Of a stretch of 64,000 nt of DNA, positions 1 through 12,600 are shown in pieces. A program made the position numbers and the translations under genes. Source of the stretch: Xestospongia muta. Taxonomy: Eukaryota > Porifera > Demospongiae > Haplosclerida > Petrosiidae. Below the pieces are notes generated by a model. It searched no databases. It had not been told where the DNA came from and was given only the letters and a program-made list of their open reading frames with translations. The stretch covers positions 5,237,079-5,301,078 of the forward strand of contig OY848931.1 in assembly GCA_963693285.1 (NCBI GenBank), given 5' to 3'. Each line of letters starts with the position of its first letter. Position 1 is the first letter of the stretch.

Positions 1-297
1 ATTCATAGTAATGGCTAGTTTCAAATCAAATATAGGGTAGCTTGACAAATGAAGCATGTTAGCCAATAAAAAAGCAGAACAAGAGAAAATACTACACAAC
101 TATTGTTTATAATATTAATTCAAGAACAATGTAGTAAGTTACTCCCTATATATCAGCTATGATACTGTAGTGATCGTGTTATTATTATATGTCCAACTAA
201 CTGATAAATGTTTAGTTACCAATTCACTACTGTGTCACAAATTATGACAAACTACGTGACAAATATGTGTTATAATAATATGAGAACAATAACTCAC

Positions 298-2161
298 ACT
301 GAATTTGTACTCTAAGAACCGCAGCAAAATAGGAGGTGGAAGAGAAAATTGCTGAAGTAATGAAGTCAAATAGATCCCCAGACGTCCTTGAATCTCCTTT
401 AGATATTCTTTCTTATGACTTCCAAACATTTTTCGTTGAGGAAAAAGGCTCTTGTCTATGCCAAAATCATCAGCTAACTATAGAACAAAAATGCATATCA
501 GTCTTAACTACAATAAAACATTGGTAATTGAAACGTTAGTTAGAAGAAGGCTACAAAATGTTTCAGTGACATCATATAATCAGTATAATAATGGTGAAGT
601 AAGTGTATCTCATGTTTTGTTATCCTAGTTCTGTAGTTCTATCATAGTGAGGTTTGTTGCTTTTGAAAGAAGTACACAATATACTTTATTTCACATCTAA
701 AGGTACAATTTTTTAAAAGTAAAGATGAAGAAAGTTCATAAAGCATGTCCTTGTAATAAAACTTCATCAGAGTTTGTCCTGAAACATTTTGCTATGATGT
801 ATATAGTATTTCAGTGATATCATGCACTTTATATGACATTTGCAAAGTTTATAATCAGGTATTAACAAATCCACACTTGTGTACTAATTTACATATTTAC
901 AGCTCACAAATTTAAACCATTTCATCACAAAGCACATTAGAAATATTTACTAGATAAGCATATACTATAACTTAAGGTTCTTCTTTCCAGGTTGGTTGAA
1001 AATGGTGTATGAGTTAGCTAGTACATGAAGCGTTGCTTGCATTGACTACTTGGTTAGAAAACATTGTTTACAATGGTTAGCAATGGTAAGTCATATATCT
1101 ACTCCATCAATTCAGAGCTACTGCTCTTTTAAAGAAAACTTTCTCCACACAAAGTATGAAACAGCTTACTGTACCAGTCTATCAATTATAATGTAAGTGC
1201 ACACTTAGGTACAACATAAATACTGTATACTTGTATGTATTCAAACTAAAGCTGTTTTCCAAGTTAGTTTTGTTATGTTGTATCCACTATGAATATAAAC
1301 AACAAATAATAACAAACTTGTTTATGAAGAAAAGCAATTTCATCATAGTTCTTAAGGACAGACCAGCGAAATCCACCAGCCATTCCAACGACAATAATAT
1401 AATACTGTATGAAGGAAAATTGCACATGTAAGAGTATAATAGAATTAATTTAATTATCTTTCTCAATTATGTGGAATTAATTTAATTAATTTTATAACAG
1501 TCAATCTCAATATTTCTAAAGCAATAGTTATATAGCTAGCAACACAAGTTGATTAAAACACATGGCCAATTGTGTTAGTAGTGTTTCTGTCAAGGATATT
1601 ACAATCATGAATTGTAAACATATTTGTGACTATTATAGACATAGCAGTTACTATATAAGCTTCTTTAAAAAGTGTGGCATGCAATAAAAGTTTATAGCTC
1701 ATAGAAATGTGTCCAAGTAACATTCACCTTCAATGTTTGCTCTGCATCTATACCAAATGTATGAAATTTCAAAAATACTTAACTAATATCAAAAAATCAT
1801 ATCACAACATAGATCAGGCACAAAGTTTTATTGTAGCCAGACTTATTTTTTCTGGGGGAAGGACATGAGATAAATGTGGAATTAATTGTCACACTGTTAG
1901 AGCTAAACATCTTGAAATCTCACGAATCAATGGAGCAGTAAATGTAATAGTAAATATCTGCAAAACTCATAAACTTACAGGAGTACCATTGTATATTTCG
2001 TAGCCAGTAACTTGTAACAATGAAATGGATGGAGTTGGGAAAAGAGGCCATTCCAGTTTAACTGAAGTTTGCTGAACACTTGTACTACGAGTATCTGTAC
2101 TTTTTTCAGCTGCTTGTTCTTGAAAAGTGTCACTCGAAGAAAGAGATCTCTCACTCGAAGC
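298..2161 (-). CDS. PX-domain (sorting-nexin-like) protein, 5' exons only, runs off the left edge
   Basis: Three phase-0 exons on the minus strand join into one reading frame: 2161-1979 (MASSERS.. ending VTGYEIYNGTP), 1404-1318 (YYIIVVGMAGGFRWSVL.. to AFLHKQ) and 477-298 (LADDFGIDKSLFPQRK.. to LRFLEYKFS). Each has clear GT/AG borders. Together they give the PX layout: a beta strand with Y-x-I-x-V, a W-S-V-L-K-N-Y-D segment where the family has W-x-V-x-(R/K)-R-Y-S-D-F, a Pro-containing FPQRK loop, and an E-Y-L helix. PX domains bind phosphoinositides on endosomes. The usual second Arg of the RRYSDF motif is Asn here, so lipid binding could be altered. The first ~50 residues are Ser/Thr/Glu-rich and probably disordered. 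An in-frame upstream ATG at 2185 is an alternative start. The family member (SNX16, PXK, nischarin or other) cannot be decided without the remaining exons, which lie left of the window. Confidence 0.72.
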
Positions 2162-2252
2162 CATTTTCTCTTCCATCACAAACAATTTATTATTAATTGT
2201 ACACGCCCATTTCTATCACGTGAACCCTGCAGTATTATGTTATTATGCATAA
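2162..2252. promoter_or_regulatory. Compact bidirectional promoter between the PX-domain gene and APIP
   Basis: Only 91 bases separate the start codon of the minus-strand PX gene (2161) from that of the plus-strand APIP gene (2253). Both 5' UTRs and the core promoters must fit here or overlap. The stretch has no clear TATA box placed for either gene. The inference rests on the geometry of two well-supported divergent gene models. Confidence 0.55.
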
Positions 2253-3902
2253 ATGGCTCTTGTTAACCATCTCTCTGATACGGTTGGTGAAGTTTCGACA
2301 TATATTGTACTCTTATCTGATTATTATTTGCAGGATAAGGAGCATCCAAGACAATTAATACCTGAATTATGTAGGTATGTGTATACGTATTGTCAATTGA
2401 TCCACTAATATGATTTTTACAATAATACTATGAAGTGTCTTCAAATTATATTAAAGGCCAGGTTGAAAGAGGGCAGAAGGATTTGAAATGAAAATCAACT
2501 AACAAAATTATTTATATTACAGTTAATATGTGCTAAAGGCACAGTGTAAAAATAAACTGGTAAAATTAGATACTGCACAATTGTATTTTGAGCAGGCTGC
2601 TTAAACAAACCTGAATATACATTATAAAGAGGATTATAATTAAGATGTTGAAAAAACAACTTTTTCTTAAAACCAGAGTGTTGATAGTTGTAGACTAGTT
2701 ACCATAAGCTAGAGTAGCCTTCAAGCATAACCAATTATCATATTCATTATCATGACATTTGTTTGCAGTGGAAGTAAATGAAATAACTTATTGTATATAT
2801 ATTGGTGGTTTAACCACAGACAATCTGTTGCAAATAGTTTGAAGTAGTGATATTTCTATTTACAATTTTTTAAATTGTTTAGGCAATTCTATCATTTGGG
2901 TTGGGTGACTGGGACAGGAGGTGGTATTAGTATAAAATATAGGTAATGTACATATATTATACATTCCTTTATTCATTCCATCATGTTCAAACTAGAGGAA
3001 ATTTATACATTGCTCCATCTGGAGTACAGAAAGAAAAAATTGAGGTTCTAAATCATACATTGTAATTACGCAAAATCTATTGTAGTAATTTCAGCCAGAT
3101 GACTTGTTTGTTTGTGATGAAAGTGGTCAAGAAGTGCAAAGTCCTCCTGAAAGGTTAGCAATAGATAGTAACCAATACTCAACCTACTGATCTACTATTA
3201 TCTATATTTGTCTGTGTTTTAGCAAGAACTTAAAATGTAGCCAATGTAAACCTCTCTTTATTGCTTGCTACCAAATGAGAAGTGAGTCGTAATTTTGCTA
3301 TGCATACATGTAATACTCAATAAAGACACATATATTAAGTGTCCTCTATAACATACCAAAATTCACTTATTACTGCTCTAGATGCAGGAGCTGTCATTCA
3401 TACTCATTCAAAAGCAGCAGTAATGGCAACTCTGTTATATCCTGGTAGAGAATTTAAGATTACACACATGGAGATGATAAAGGGAATCAGAAGAGGAAGT
3501 AGTGGTACTAATTATAGGTATTATCATAATATTGGAAATTGATACTGATATCTTTAAAGATATGATGATGAACTAATAGTCCCAATAATTGAAAATACTC
3601 CTGAAGAATATGAGCTGACAGTATGGTTTGATCACCTATTTTGTTAAATCATTGCTATTCACAGGACTCCTTAAGGCAAGCTATCAATGAGTACCCAGAC
3701 ACAAATGCAGTATTAGTACGAAGACATGGAGTTTATGTGTGGGGAGATACTTGGCAAAAAACCAAGACAATGTGAGGATGAATAGATTTCCTTGCAAAAT
3801 ATTGTTAACAAAAATACAATACACAGGTGTGAATGTTACGACTACTTGTTCGATATTGCTGTTCAAATGAAGCAACTTGGACTTGATCCATTAACAGCAT
3901 AG
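2253..3902 (+). CDS. APIP: Methylthioribulose-1-phosphate dehydratase (APIP/MtnB family), about ten exons
   Basis: This enzyme dehydrates 5-methylthioribulose-1-phosphate in the cytosolic methionine salvage pathway; the animal protein also modulates Apaf-1/caspase signalling. The spliced frame reads [114 protein letters not shown] and [14 protein letters not shown], colinear with human APIP. The class II aldolase-like metal site is intact: the HTH pair, the later His in RRHG, the Glu of EMIKG and the Cys of QCKPLF. The chosen start gives a 10-residue leader ([10 protein letters not shown]) spliced to DKEHPR across a 51-bp intron. That intron is a multiple of three and open, so its retention would still leave an in-frame protein. 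The gene ends 30 bp from the stop codon of convergent ISY1. Confidence 0.93.
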
Positions 3903-3932
3903 TACTTATATTGTAACTACAATCATATTATG

Positions 3933-5674
3933 TTAAGTATTAAATCCTAATAGTGTCTTTGATTCTTGACTTTGTTGTAACAACACCTCACTGGCATATT
4001 TCTCAAGAAGTTCCTTTAAAACAAAAATTAATGGTAATTAACTTCAATTGAAGTAATAATAAAGAAACTAAATCACAATCTGATAAGAGGTGTTTCAGTT
4101 ATATTAACATCATCTCTGAAAACTAGGACTTCACAAATACACTCCATTGTAGCTATCAACATTATACATGTCAATAATGATCAATATGAACATACAGTAT
4201 TCGATTACTTTGCTATTTATTATGTAGGGATGATGCTATTGTGATCTTGTTCTTTTATTGAATTGTTACTATAACCTTTACCATCTTTGTATCACAATCA
4301 CTCTTAAATTTTTAATGTATTTGTAACAGACAAGAGTTGATACAATATAAAACACCACATTAAGTTATATTAAAGGTAAAGAACTTCAAATGCTACCAAA
4401 CTACTTGGTGATTACAAGAAATCATATTTGATTACAATTATGGCGAAACTATAGCAAGAGAATGAATACCTACTTTCAAAGCATAATTATAATAGTCTCA
4501 ATAATATAAGCTGCAGTTTTCTTGTACTTATGTTAAAAGTCACATCAAGATATCTCACCTTTTTTCTCCTCCTTACAAGCATTTCTTCGATTTCTTTTTG
4601 CGTAGGAACAGCTACATGGGTAACATGACCTTCTTCTCCTTCCTCCCACTCAATATCCATTCCTTCCTCATCTGAATCAACATCATGCTGATTATATTTA
4701 GCATGAGCATAGATATCTTCTTCTTCTTCTATCTGAGGAACTTTACCCTGTGCTTGAAGCTCCTCCCAATGACGAACAGCCTCTTTAATAGCTAAAGAAC
4801 AAAGTCCAAAATATAAGCTAGAACATAGTACAACATACCTTCCTTTTCTTCTTCTTGCTCTAATGGTACAATAACACCATCATCTTCATCTCTATAGCCA
4901 TAATAATCTGCATTGACATTGCGAGCTAGTTCACCTCGAGTCTTACGGGATGGTTTAGGAGCTATGTGAAAAAAATGATAATCATTCCCAAAATGATAGC
5001 TACTGACGTTGCTTTTCAAATAATTCTCTTACACCAGGAAGATCACGAGCTGCTCCAAAGTATTTGTAACCACGATTACCTGGCACTTCTTTGCCTTCAT
5101 GATCAAGCATTTTGGGTCCATGTTTCTATAATAATCAAGTAAGGTAAGTTATGATAAAAATTCCATTGAATACATTGTAATCTGGTCCACCAAGCTCCAA
5201 AATTCGATCTTCCCAGTGTCTTTTTTCACGTAATAATTTATTTATCTCATCATTCAAGTCACGAATACGAAATTCACCTAACCCAGCTATAATAGAAGCA
5301 AAGAAATCTTAGACACATAAAATTTAAAACCTTACGATTTTGTATTTGTGTAACCTTTTTTGATATTTCACTAATCACCTGTCGCCTCCATTTGTCAGCT
5401 TTTATTAAACTGTCACATTCACTTGCCAAAAATGGCCGACGCTCCTGGGAAATGTGATAACATCAGTTTATTAATAGCCACTGTAGCTACAAATGGCACC
5501 TTTTCTTTGCCTTCATCCTTCTTTGCTGACCAATATCGGTTCAACAAGAGCCTACATATACATTATAGTACTAAACTAATACATGGGTGTGTCTTACATT
5601 GCTTTCTCTTGATTTCTAGCCTATGAGGACAAATTAATATACCATCATAATATCATACTGATAATCATTACCAT
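3933..5674 (-). CDS. ISY1: ISY1 pre-mRNA splicing factor homolog
   Basis: ISY1 is a component of the spliceosome (NineTeen-associated group). Spliced minus-strand exons give [130 protein letters not shown], the [18 protein letters not shown] motif, an acidic Glu/Asp-rich stretch, and a last exon at 3933-4014 encoding [16 protein letters not shown].. TLLGFNT. Order and motifs match human ISY1 throughout. The initiator ATG (5674-5672) is alone at the end of exon 1: a GTAATG donor follows directly and coding resumes with GCTAGAAAT at the next acceptor. The final coding exon is separated by an intron of about 540 bp, long for this gene. Its 3' end converges on APIP. Confidence 0.92.
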
Positions 5675-5871
5675 TATTAAACTGTTGATACGAATTTAGC
5701 CCTTTATTTAAGGAGTCTAAGTTTATGGAAAAATAGAATTAGTAATACATATAATAATTACTCTTATCTTACAGTTTCTACTATAATTAGTATATCTTCA
5801 TAACACATGTACAACTTCAAGAGGTGTGTCTTAAATTAGGGCTCCACCTTTAGAAGATAGAGACAAATAAA
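5675..5871. promoter_or_regulatory. Divergent intergenic region between ISY1 and MITD1
   Basis: The start codons of ISY1 (5674, minus) and MITD1 (5872, plus) lie 197 bp apart, so this AT-rich segment most likely serves as a shared bidirectional promoter. I see no other gene or strong motif in it. Confidence 0.5.
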
Positions 5872-8800
5872 ATGGAGGCTGCTAAAGATTTGCTTCGAAG
5901 AGCTGTTGAATTAGACTCAGCACAAAGATATTCTGAAGCTCTGATATGCTATGAAGAAGGTATTCAGAATTTATTAAGAGCTATGGAGGGAAGGTCAGGT
6001 TTTTAAAACACATTAAAATTTGGGTGTATCTATCTATTGACATTGTGCAACAGGGTGGGAGGTTAGAATTTAAACTATGTACAATGAGACATGTTTGGGT
6101 AGCTCAATTCAACTCAGACAGAGTAAAATATAGCTATGTACTTCAAATGTCTTCACAAAAAAGCAAGTAGAATAAAGTAAATACAGACTTTAAAGAATGA
6201 AAATGCTTCAAATTTTTTGTGATGATAGCTATATAGGTTATTGTTAAGTGACATTAGTATCACTGCTCTAAAATGTAGCATTATCCTTTTAAAAATGTTT
6301 ATATAATGCCCTTTGTTCTACTAGTAAATGTACATGTAAATAAATGAATTTGTTTTGGTTTTTTTACTGACTTTAACAACATTTCTAAGCACAAACAATT
6401 ATTCTACTTAACAAGGACCGATATAGCTATCATCATAAAAAATTTGAAGCAATTTCATTTTTTGGCCATTTTTGGCTCGAGACCATGGACTATAGTCCAT
6501 GGTCTCGAGCGAAAATTGAGAATTTGGTCAACTTCACAAAATCTCTTGAATTTTTTTATGATGATAGCTATATATGTCCTTATTAAGTGACATTAGTATC
6601 ACTGCTCTAAAATGTTGCATTATCCTTTAAAAAATCTTTATATAATGCCCTTTGTTCTACTAGTAAATGTACATGTAAATTAATGAAATTGTTTTGTCTT
6701 TTTTTACAGAGTTTAAAGAATGAAATTGCTTCAAATTTTTTATCATGATAGCTATATAGGTTCTTGTTAAGTGACATTAGTTTCACTGCTCTAAAATGTA
6801 GCATTATCCTTTAAAAAATCTTTATATAATGCCCTTTGTTCTACTAGTAAATGTACATGTAAATTAATGAAATTGTTTTGTCTTTTTTTTACAGTGTTTA
6901 AAGAATGAAATTGCTTCAAATTTTTTATCATGATAGCTATATAGGTTCTTGTTAAGTGACGTTAGTTTCACTGCTCTAAAATGTAGCATTATCCTTTTAA
7001 AAATGTTTATATAATGCCCTTTGTTCTACTAGTAAATGTACTTGTAAATTAATGAATTCGTTTTGTCTTTTTTTACAGACTTTATGATATAAAATTACTT
7101 CAAATTTTTTGTGATGATAGCTATATAGGTCCTTGTTATGTGACATTAGTATCATTGCTCTAAAATGTAGCATTATATTTTTTAAAATCTTTATATAATG
7201 GTCTTTGTTCTACTAGTAAATGTACATGTAAATTAATGAATTCGTTTTGTCTTTTTTTAACGAATTTAAACAATGAAATTGCTTCAAATTTTTTGTCATG
7301 ATAGCTATATAGGTCCTTGTTAAATGACATTAGTATCACTGCTCTAAAATGTAGCATTATCCTTTTAAAATGTTTAATGGTTTTCATTGAAAGTCTCACA
7401 ACAACTTTTACTTTTTACTGATTGTTACCTTATATTAAATGACCAAATCAGCAGTTGTCTCGTGATTTTTGCCTAGGAATAAACTTTCGTTTTGAGACCA
7501 CATTTTCAAAGCAAAATAGCATAATGGAAGGCAAGTTTTGGTATCAGTCATGTAACTTTGGCTGCTGAAGAACCTACCATTTGTGAATTACAATTGTTTA
7601 AAGTGCTGTAGCAGAGTAATACACGCACACAACACACAAAGACAACCAGACTACTATAACCTCCTCTATGCATATAGCTGTTTAAATAAACATCTTTGTG
7701 TAGTGCAATAGTTATTATTATATTGATCTTTTTAGACCTGATTTGGAAATGAAAGAACTTCGTAAGAAAGCAGAAGAATACTTAGCAAGAGCTGAAGAAG
7801 TCAAGAAAAGAGCAAAGGAAGGAAAAGGTAACTTAGAAATATAATAATACATATTATACTTGTGCAGAGCTTGTATTACATAACATAAAATTACAATTAA
7901 GACTCATAAATGAAAACAGCTATTTCAGTAGTTGATCCAGATAGAATTAAGAATTAAGTATGAGTTTAATTCAACCAGACATTAACAGAAGTGAGTTTAT
8001 TGCAATAAGACTTCTATATACTGTTTTGCATAGTCAGTATAAAGGGTTTTGTCCCTGAATATTAAGGTGCATTAGAAATGTTAATTATAATTATTATAGT
8101 ATTAACACCCTAACTGAGGAGGATGTTTTTTTCACATGCTATTGGGCTCAAGTTATATTGCTCTGTCTTAGCTGGAAGTGCAATGTGTACAATATATTTT
8201 CTTCCTAGAGTTAAGAATATGGTATTAACAACAGACTGAGTACTTGTTTTATCTTTATCAACATCACTAATAGTCTCACTGGTTACAGAGTGGTCATTTC
8301 ATGAATTTTATTATTTGTCTTGTTTCATGATCATCATAATTATTGTAGTGCCTCCAAGACATAAAGTTCAATACTTACAAATTGATGAAGATGCTACTGG
8401 ATATAGTTATAGAACAGTCTTCAAGTCATGTTTTGATAGTATTGTGGAGTGGGTAGAAGTTGAAGATCCTTACATTAGGACTAATCATCAGGTCAGTAGT
8501 AAGTAAACTAAAAAGCTTATATTTTGTGCTGCCTCTAAAATCTAGTAAATCTGATTGGTTATGTTTTGGTTTGCTTCATAGATACACAATTTTATCAGAT
8601 TCTGTGAATTGTTGGTTAAACAATGCTCTCCAAAACTAAAAAGAATTTCTTTACAAACTGGACTTGGTCAGGTATGTGTCTTGATGTAATTGCTAATATA
8701 ACTAACTGTTTTAGTCAGAACAAGCTCAACATCTCTCTGAGCTAAAAGATGACCTTGCTACAAGATCAATTAATCTCTCTTTATCTTACTCTGCAACTCT

Positions 8801-9028
8801 TCATGATAGAGAAATACGTTTCAGCAATGGATGGATGGTACGAATTGGACGAGGTCTGGACTATTTTCAAAAACCTAAGGTTTGCTTGTACTTTATAGTT
8901 TGCTCATATGATATGGTAAACTCTTTTAGGGTCAATATACCATAGGTTTTCATGACTATGACTTACGACCTTGTCATGAAACTACAGTAGAAGTGTATCA
9001 TGTCTTACACACTCAGAAAATGTCTTAA
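5872..9028 (+). CDS. MITD1: MIT domain-containing protein 1
   Basis: MITD1 binds ESCRT-III proteins through its N-terminal MIT domain and stabilises the midbody before abscission; its C-terminal half is a phospholipase D-like fold that contacts membrane. Exon 1 encodes MEAAKDLLRRAVELDSAQR and YSEALICYEEGIQNLL, the first two MIT helices; exon 2 (from 7736) supplies the third (ELRKKAEEYLARAEEVKKR). Later exons give DEDATGYSYRTVFKSCF, WVEVEDPYIRTNHQ, the IHNFIRFCELLVKQC stretch, LHDREIRFSNGWMVRIGRG, LDYFQKPK and DYDLRPCHETTVEVYHV, colinear with human MITD1. The gene is complete with six exons. Intron 1 is about 1.7 kb because it carries the ~185-bp tandem repeat array; the other introns are mostly short. 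It is followed by Spindly, another cell-division gene, on the same strand, but each appears to have its own 5' region. Confidence 0.93.
6180..7375. repeat. ~185-bp tandem repeat array in MITD1 intron 1, with an inverted unit
   Basis: The phrase ACTGCTCTAAAATGTAGC recurs (with small changes) near 6261, 6600, 6786, 6970, 7155 and 7338, a spacing close to 185 bp. Each unit also holds CAAATTTTTTATCATGATAG, a GCCCTTTGTTCTACTAGTA segment and an AATGTACATGTAAATTAATG segment. The first interval is about 340 bp because it contains an inverted part-unit around a palindrome. Related units recur at 58.44 kb and 62.9 kb, so this is a dispersed family that has gone tandem here. Confidence 0.88.
6475..6510. 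repeat. Perfect 36-bp palindrome at the centre of a long foldback
   Basis: GCTCGAGACCATGGACTA is followed immediately by its exact reverse complement, with no spacer. Outside it, the left arm AAGGACCGATATAGC.. from 6413 pairs imperfectly with ..GCTATATATGTCCTT near 6580, so the whole ~6410-6590 stretch is a foldback of the local repeat unit. Confidence 0.9.
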
Positions 9029-9670
9029 CAACACAAAAGTGACTATTACATATCAAACTTATCAATTATGAATTATTAAATTTTTATTCTAACAAAATTG
9101 AACCAAATGGATATGTACAGGAATGGTTGTAGTATGACCATCAATTGTAATGACAGTCTAGGAGGAAAATGATAACCCTTTGTGTGACATAACTGAAGTG
9201 CTAAATTGTACTGAAAATTAAAGATCAAGCATTTATCTAACTCTCATCAAATAATATCATGCCACAGCATGTTCAATGTTGTAAGCCTGAGAAATTAAAG
9301 TAGTTTGAGTACCAATAATAGCAAATTTTTTGGAACCACAACTTTATAAAATGAATATTTAACTCCTTTGAATTCATTTGCTAATATTACTTACATGATA
9401 TTTCAGTACAGTAAGAGTTAAATAATGAGGTTGCTTTATGTTTTCTGAAGTGTTGACAACATAATTAAATAGGGTTAAATATTTATTTAGTCTTTCCCAA
9501 AATTTCGTTCACCTCCCTGGGGTGCACGTGACAAAATGCCTGGCCCCTAAGCCCTAGCTGGCGGCAAAAGTGCTTTAAAGTAGCAAATCTGAAGCAGGTT
9601 TGGTTACAGAAAATTTGTTTCACTGTCGGTTCAATACCCTCTGACCGTCAGTTTCAAATTATTTAAGAAC
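9029..9670. other. Intergenic region MITD1-Spindly with an E-box
   Basis: No coding sequence is apparent. The last 200 bases before Spindly are richer in G+C than the surroundings and hold a CACGTG E-box at 9525-9530 within GGGGTGCACGTGACA, so they are the likely Spindly promoter and 5' UTR. Factor binding is not shown by sequence. Confidence 0.45.
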
Positions 9671-12600
9671 ATGGACATTGAAAATCTCTCATCTGAGAAC
9701 AATCGCCTTAAAAATGAGATCCAGAACTTAGAGGATGAAATAAAGGAACTTAAGGAAAACCTCACTGCTGCAGCTGAGGCAGGCATGGCTCTTTTGTCAA
9801 CCAATCAGGAATTGCAGGACAAGTACGAAGAAGATGTGGCCGGTTATCAGAGGCAGATAGAGGTAAGGAAATTTATTTATTTAGAACTTGTAATGATGGC
9901 TATTAAAATAAATTATTTGGTTTATAGGTAACTGGTAGTGGGTGTGGCCTGTACATAGTAGTGTAGTTATTGTACAGATTACGAAATGGGGTTAAAAATT
10001 GTACATGTGATTACATAAAGTGTGTTTAATGATTTGGTAAATTTTTGTCAGGCCTTCAATCATAGGGAGGGAATACATGATTTAATGTTTGTTGCATGTT
10101 ATATAGGAACTGAGACAGGAAAGTCATCTCTTATCAACCAAATTGTTGGCTAAAAATTCAACTCATCAAGCATTTTTAGAAGAGTTGGAACAAGTGAAAT
10201 GTCAAACTGAAACATCATTTCGAAAACAGATCCAAATAATGGAACAAAACCACATTATGAAAGTACAACAACTTTCTAGAGATTCAGAGGAACAACGGGC
10301 AGAGATAGAGAGACTAGAGGTAGCTTTAGAGAAAGAGAAAAGAAAAACGGTTTCACAAGAGGGTATAATTGCTAATCTAAAGGAAGATCTATCTTCACAT
10401 ATCAGCCCTGCATTTGTACACCAAGAAGTAAGTTACATATACAAGTCCATGCACATTATAACTATTAATAATATACATTCTGCATTAGATTTATTGTTTA
10501 TTGGGCTAAAATTTTGAGTGATTAGTTTACTGTTTTTATTATAATCAACGAAATTAGTCTAAGCACTTGAGTAATGTATTATGAAACGGTGAATACCAGT
10601 AAAGTATGTGAGGGTTTTATCTTATACATAGGTGAGTGAATTAGAACAAATTTGCAGTTCACTTCGTGATGAGAAAGAAGTTTTAACTGTTGAAATTACT
10701 GAAAAGGAGAATGCCATTGACTCGTTGCAGAATCTTTATCATGTAGCTAGTGAAAAAGTTAAAGAGCTTGAAGAGGAGCTAGCAGAAAGAATCAAGTTAA
10801 ACAACGAATGGTATCAACAATTACAGGTAATCATAATCTTCAATAGGAATTGTTTCACAATGACTTTTCAGGAAATTCGAGATGAGAATATGTTACTGCA
10901 TAATCAGTTGGAAAAAGAGAAATTGGGACGTTTAGAGGAAAATTGGCAAAGTTGTGGAAACTCTCTTTTTGGAGAAGTATGTTAATGTGATGTTTATAGT
11001 ATTTATAATGTAAAAGTTTAGGCTGGTATTAAAAGAATGGCAGAACATGCTTTTTGGATATAAAATATAGAATTGTTCTTATAACATAGTATTATCATAA
11101 TGATTAACAAGAATTGTCTATTACTCACAAATTATAATTAACAAGCACAATTCTTGTTAATACTAAAATTATTCATTAAAAATTGTCCAATATAAATGTT
11201 AATGACATGTTTGACAAATCAATGACTCTAATTAATTCTTAAATACTTATTTAGTAATTATAAAGAAATTTTGTAATTACAGGTAGAAGAGAAACGTCTT
11301 GAGACAGAACGCAAACTAATTAGTCTTCAAGTCAAGTATGACACACTGGAGAGAACTCACCAGACTCTGAAGCAACATTTCAGAAAATTAAAAGTACTTG
11401 AATCTCTACTGGTCATCTTTAAAGTAGCTGACAAGTTTATATAATATAACACGTACTGGTATTTTAGTAAATCTGATTTAATCACTTTGTTTGCCACTGT
11501 ATTATAATTGGTTATTTCAAAAGAAATGTATCATCAATTTTTATGAATAAGGTTTTGTATTTTTAGGCTGAGATGTCAGCTCTTCTTTGCCGCCATAATA
11601 CCTTCACTGCTGATGCTTCTCATGTGCATAGACTTCAACGTACTCTACAACAACGAGACTGTGAAATCCGAAGCCTGACTGACCAGATATATAAACTGGA
11701 AAAAGAAGTAAGGCCAACTATTTTGAGAATATATTTTTATAACGTTCTAGAATAAATCTTCAATAAAACCTTTTGTTGTGACAAAAGAAAGGTCTTCACA
11801 GTTTGAAGATAAGAAAGAGTACATTGAGTACTTGAATCAACAGCTAGAAGAGAAAGAGTAAGGCAAATTATTATAGCATCCAGCGTTCTTTTCATTTTAT
11901 TAGAGAATTGGTTTGCTCAGTTCGTAAGGAGTTGGAGCTAAAGAATACTCAGTTACTTTGGGAAACTGCCAAACTAAGTGAAGCTGAGGCTAAGTTACAC
12001 AAATGTGAACAGGAAAAGGCTAAATATGTAAATGAATCAACCAAAACAAGAATGAAACTGCAAGAAGTGAAAGAAAAAGAAAATGACTGTAAGTTGAATT
12101 GTAGCTCAATTATCTTAGTATGCCTAATGCTTTAGACACTGGGTTTGATATTGTTATGTTGTACTTGCTCATATTGAGATGCTGAGAATTTTATTAGTAT
12201 TAGAATGGAATATTTGCCTAAAACAGTTACACTTTAAAAAGTACAATACTAACTTAATTTACCAATTCAGTATAATAAACACAAACTTCTTGATCTAATA
12301 TAGTAAAAACCCAACTATTGGCTGCTGATAAGGAGATATCAACCCTCAAAGAACAGCTAAAAGTCAAACTTCTTAAAGGCTATCATGTTGATAATAGTTT
12401 TGAGGATAAACATGAGACTACTAGTGAACATCATGATGTCACCAAAGACACATGTATTCCAAATGTCACTGAAGACAAATCAGTTTCTAGAAGGAAGATC
12501 AATTTACTGGAAGAGTTAGAAAAAGAATCAAATCCAGTGGTTGAAAAACTTAATTGTACATCTTATAATGAGACAACGGCAATGATCAAACCAGAGCAAG

